Origin: Priapulus caudatus
Lineage: Eukaryota > Priapulida > Priapulimorpha > Priapulimorphida > Priapulidae
Length of the DNA stretch: 21,323 nt
Direction: 5' to 3'
Assembly (NCBI RefSeq): GCF_000485595.1
Contig: NW_014577202.1
Location: forward strand, 409,354-430,676
The position numbers were made by a program, and so were the translations under genes. This document shows positions 18,595 to 21,323 of the stretch, in pieces; within the stretch, counting starts at the first letter, position 1, and every line of letters starts with the position of its first letter. The notes beneath the pieces are model-generated. The model searched no databases. It saw nothing but the letters and a program-made list of their open reading frames with translations, and was not told the DNA's origin.

Positions 18595-19614
18595 TTGTTG
18601 ATCTGGTTGTTTAAACGATGAAGTAACAATCTCCGTTAACCCCTGACCTCGGACGGTTGTGCTTCTATGCATTCGATATCTCCCCGACCTCTCCTATACC
18701 AGCGCTGACTACAGACAGACGTTCACCTGAATACGCGGTATATAGAGACATCCTGTACGCGGAGCGCAGCGTTTCAGAATTTCTAGGTTTGCCAGGTTTC
18801 AGGAGCAGTTTCCAGATTACATCCACATAATCTGCTTGTCAGGTTAATGGTGGGAGTGGTTAGTCAATCTCTGCACGCGCGAATATTATTCTGGTAATAG
18901 TTTTAAAGAGCAACTGCCATGCGTGTATGTCTAAATAGATGCAAATAATGCTGAAAGATTAAGCTAAATAGTCCCTGTATAATTGGACCATGCTTTGGTC
19001 CGTTTATTTAATTGCTCATCATCCATGCTGTCAGCGTGCTAAACCAATGACCTAGTAGTGTGCTAGTGTTGCCCCCAAGGAATTTCACTGCCTCTACCTC
19101 AAGTAAGCTGGGAAGCACGACTAACGGTGAGGCTGCGCGCAAAGTTTAACCGATTGGGAATATTGTGTGAGGCGTATAGTCCGTTGACTGTGGAAGCAGT
19201 TGAGCGACGGAGCGCTCGCATTTATGTGCCAAGCGATGCAGAATCGGGCTAAAGGCTTGTTGCGATATGCCCAAAACCGTATAATCCGGCTCACGGCGAA
19301 CTCGGAACGCAAATCAACCGTCGTAACGAGAGCAGATGAAATCCCAGCGTGTAGATTTGTCGCATCTATAATGGAAGCATAGCACAGGCGACGCGGTGTG
19401 TTAATGTATTCAAAACCGAATACTTACTACGGCTGATTACGTAATTGCGCGCATTCGAAGATGTTTCGCGACAGCTTTTGATTTTTTTACCTACTTTGTC
19501 GATTTCTATAGTGTCCGTTCGTTTGCTAAACAAGTAAGATAAAGAGGTAAATAAAAACACATTTGGTTGCTAAAAAACAACAAAGGAAACGAAAAAGATT
19601 TGTAGCTTCTATAA
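18595..19614. other. Unique stretch, nothing recognised
   Basis: No supported gene. A small perfect hairpin (GGACCA at 18985-18990 and TGGTCC at 18996-19001, 5-nt loop) is the only structure noted. ORFs of 60 to 64 codons at 19121-19560 overlap on both strands. Confidence 0.4.
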
Positions 19615-19860
19615 AGGCAGCAAAAAGCAGCGGCGGCGGCGGCAGCAGCAGCACAGCAGCAGGCAGCAAGCAGGCAGCACGCAGCAGCCCAGACAGCAAG
19701 CAGGTAGCGCAGTAGCAGGCAGAAGCGCAGCAGCAGAGTAGCGCAGTAGCAGCAGCAAGCCAGTACGCTACAGTAGCGAGCAACAGCAGGCAGCACGGTG
19801 GCAACAGCAGCAACTAACAACAACACAGCAGCGCGGTGGCAACAGCAGGCCAGAGCACTA
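19615..19860. repeat. Degenerate CAG/GCA-rich trinucleotide region
   Basis: GCAGCA units mixed with GGC, GCAGTA, GCAAGCA and CAACAA variants over about 245 bp, with frequent one-base phase shifts. A 145-codon Ala/Cys/Leu-rich minus ORF (19506-19943) follows from the repeat. The phase shifts argue against a translated polyGln or polyAla tract. Confidence 0.85.
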
Positions 19861-20215
19861 GCAGTAATACGTCGACCGCGCGACAACGAATGTGAAACCG
19901 ATTCACACCACATCAAACGAACGCGTTTACGTGTGCCCTCCACCCCTTATCAGGCCCCATCGCATAATGCTGCGCAAGTTACATATTGAATTGAGCGGGT
20001 AGGCTTGACTACTTGTACTGTGCAGTGTGCGTGCTGTTGTTGTGAGTTATCGCGCTTTCGTAGCAAAGGGTTAATTATACGACTGGGCGTCGCTGACTCG
20101 GTTAGAATAGCCTTCTTATGAAACCTGGCACACCACGTAAGCAGGCTATATTCTCAGAGATTGCTCGGGTATCTAACATTAGGTTTGTGTCAAGATAGTA
20201 TGGATCGGAGGAAGC
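19861..20215. other. Unique stretch, nothing recognised
   Basis: Mixed-composition DNA with no supported ORF or repeat. Confidence 0.4.
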
Positions 20216-20272
20216 GATATATATATATATTATATAATATATATATTATATAATATATAATATATAATATTT
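20216..20272. repeat. (AT)n-rich palindromic tract
   Basis: ATAT runs alternate with TATAATATATA units. The tract is nearly self-complementary throughout and can form cruciforms. Confidence 0.9.
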
Positions 20273-20322
20273 ACTCGTTTAATTATATAATACGCTGAGT
20301 GAAAGTAGAGAGTGAAGAGCAG

Positions 20323-20328
20323 CGAGGA

Positions 20329-20379
<51 letters not shown>

Positions 20380-20440
20380 AGCAGAGGAGAGAGGGAGAGA
20401 GAGAGAGAGAGAGAGAGAGGGGGGAGTGAGAAGGAGAGTA
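20323..20440. repeat. (GA)n microsatellite
   Basis: GA dinucleotides with short AAGAG and GAGGG interruptions. The Arg/Glu-repeat plus ORF and Ser/Leu minus ORFs are artefacts. Confidence 0.95.
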
Positions 20441-20825
20441 AAGAAAAGAAGAAAGAATAGATTGAGAGATGGGGTGAATATGCGCATACGAGAGGCAGCG
20501 GATACACAACATAGCAGTCTTTGCAATGAGTTATAGATAACGTGAGATGCTTTCCCTATTAATCGTCTATCAGAGCAATGCTCCACGAGATGTGGGGGGG
20601 GGACGCCCGTATTTCTGTAGCGTAGGATAGTGCATGTATATCGTTCTACACGTCAAAATAAACGTTTTCGTGTCGACCATTACGAACTCAAACTAAAAAA
20701 GACACGCAACCATTTCGGATAAAGGTTTACCGCATCATAATATCTATCTGAATAAAGATGCTCAGATGGTGAGACAGAGTCATTCCTGTTAATATACCAG
20801 CCCCCCCCGTTCTGCTCTTTTTGTC
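20441..20825. other. Unique stretch with G and C runs
   Basis: G8 at about 20594-20601 and C8 at about 20801-20808. No supported gene. Confidence 0.45.
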
Positions 20826-21176
20826 CCTCTCTCTCTCTCTCTCTCTATCTATCACACACATCACACACGCATCCCACACAACACGCACACACAGCGACCA
20901 CACTGGCACACGCACAGCACACCGGAGCACACCAACACGCACACGCAGACGACGCACACGCACACCAACGCACACGCACACGCGATCACACGCACACGCA
21001 GACGCACACGGACCGCAACGCACACCCGCACGCAACGCACAGAACACAACCACGCACACAATGACACATCACACGCACCACCCCGACGGCACACACACAC
21101 ACACACCAGCCACTACACACACCCACACAATATAACGCAGCGGCCGGTACATCACACAGCACACAATCACACGCAG
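20826..21176. repeat. Compound (CT)n then CA/CG-rich microsatellite
   Basis: (CT)n at 20826-20847 passes directly into CACA/CACG/GCAC units to about 21176, similar to the block at 9157-9491. Thr/His and Cys/Val ORFs are artefacts. Confidence 0.93.
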
Positions 21177-21323
21177 GCACTGCACTCAATACTCAGAGAG
21201 TAAGAGGGCAAAACAATGGAATGGGAGTGCGGTTCAAATGATAATGGAGACTCCGTGCGCATGCATGCAGGAATACAAGAATAACATTACAAAGCACCAC
21301 GAACGCACAAACAGGCGTATGGA

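Overview
This window looks like nuclear DNA from a multicellular eukaryote, most likely an arthropod. The clues are a very high load of microsatellites, strong GT-AG splice-like signals, no closely packed ORFs, no ribosome-binding sites or operon spacing, and a hAT-type DNA transposon remnant. The many CpG-containing stretches (CGCG, TCGCG) would suit a hymenopteran insect such as an ant, but that is only a guess. Base composition shifts repeatedly between AT-rich unique DNA, CpG-rich patches and strand-biased simple repeats. By the coordinates below, roughly a fifth of the window is simple or tandem repeat.

Layout. 1-960: a long polypyrimidine tract faces a long polypurine tract. 1448-1860: a degenerate G/T hexamer repeat. 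2312-2494: a possible internal exon bounded by good splice signals. 3983-4820: a low-T, C/A-rich block with a 188-codon ORF and a possible poly(A) signal, perhaps a retroelement gag-like or lineage-specific gene. 5187-5920: a GA/CT inverted repeat and a long CA block. 5921-8100: mostly featureless unique DNA. 8101-8690: a compound GGA then GTTGGT repeat. 9157-9491: a CA/CG-rich block. 9669-9815: a possible first exon. 10005-11205: an 18-bp minisatellite split by a 495-bp hAT-like element (145 bp of it unsequenced) that has an exact 8-bp target duplication.

11210-13590 is mostly unique. From about 12950 to 15340 the DNA is CpG-rich and promoter-like. It contains a (GCC/GCT) tract, canonical E-boxes, a three-copy array of ~105-bp palindromic modules at 14341-14600, and finally a convincing first coding exon (15339-15371) with a good start context and a GTATGT donor. 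The rest of the window (15372-21323) is probably the long first intron of that gene, or intron followed by intergenic DNA. It holds an open minus-strand frame of 167 codons (16375-16875) and many repeats: GA, TATC, CAG-rich, AT, GA, then CT/CA.

No tRNA, rRNA, CRISPR or bacterial-type gene was found. Long ORFs inside the repeats (for example the Thr-Asn, Leu-Ser, Cys-Val and Thr-His repeat proteins) are artefacts of repeats that lack stop codons. The most reliable items are the hAT insertion, the minisatellite, the microsatellites and the first exon at 15339. The most novel-looking item is the palindromic tandem array upstream of that exon.
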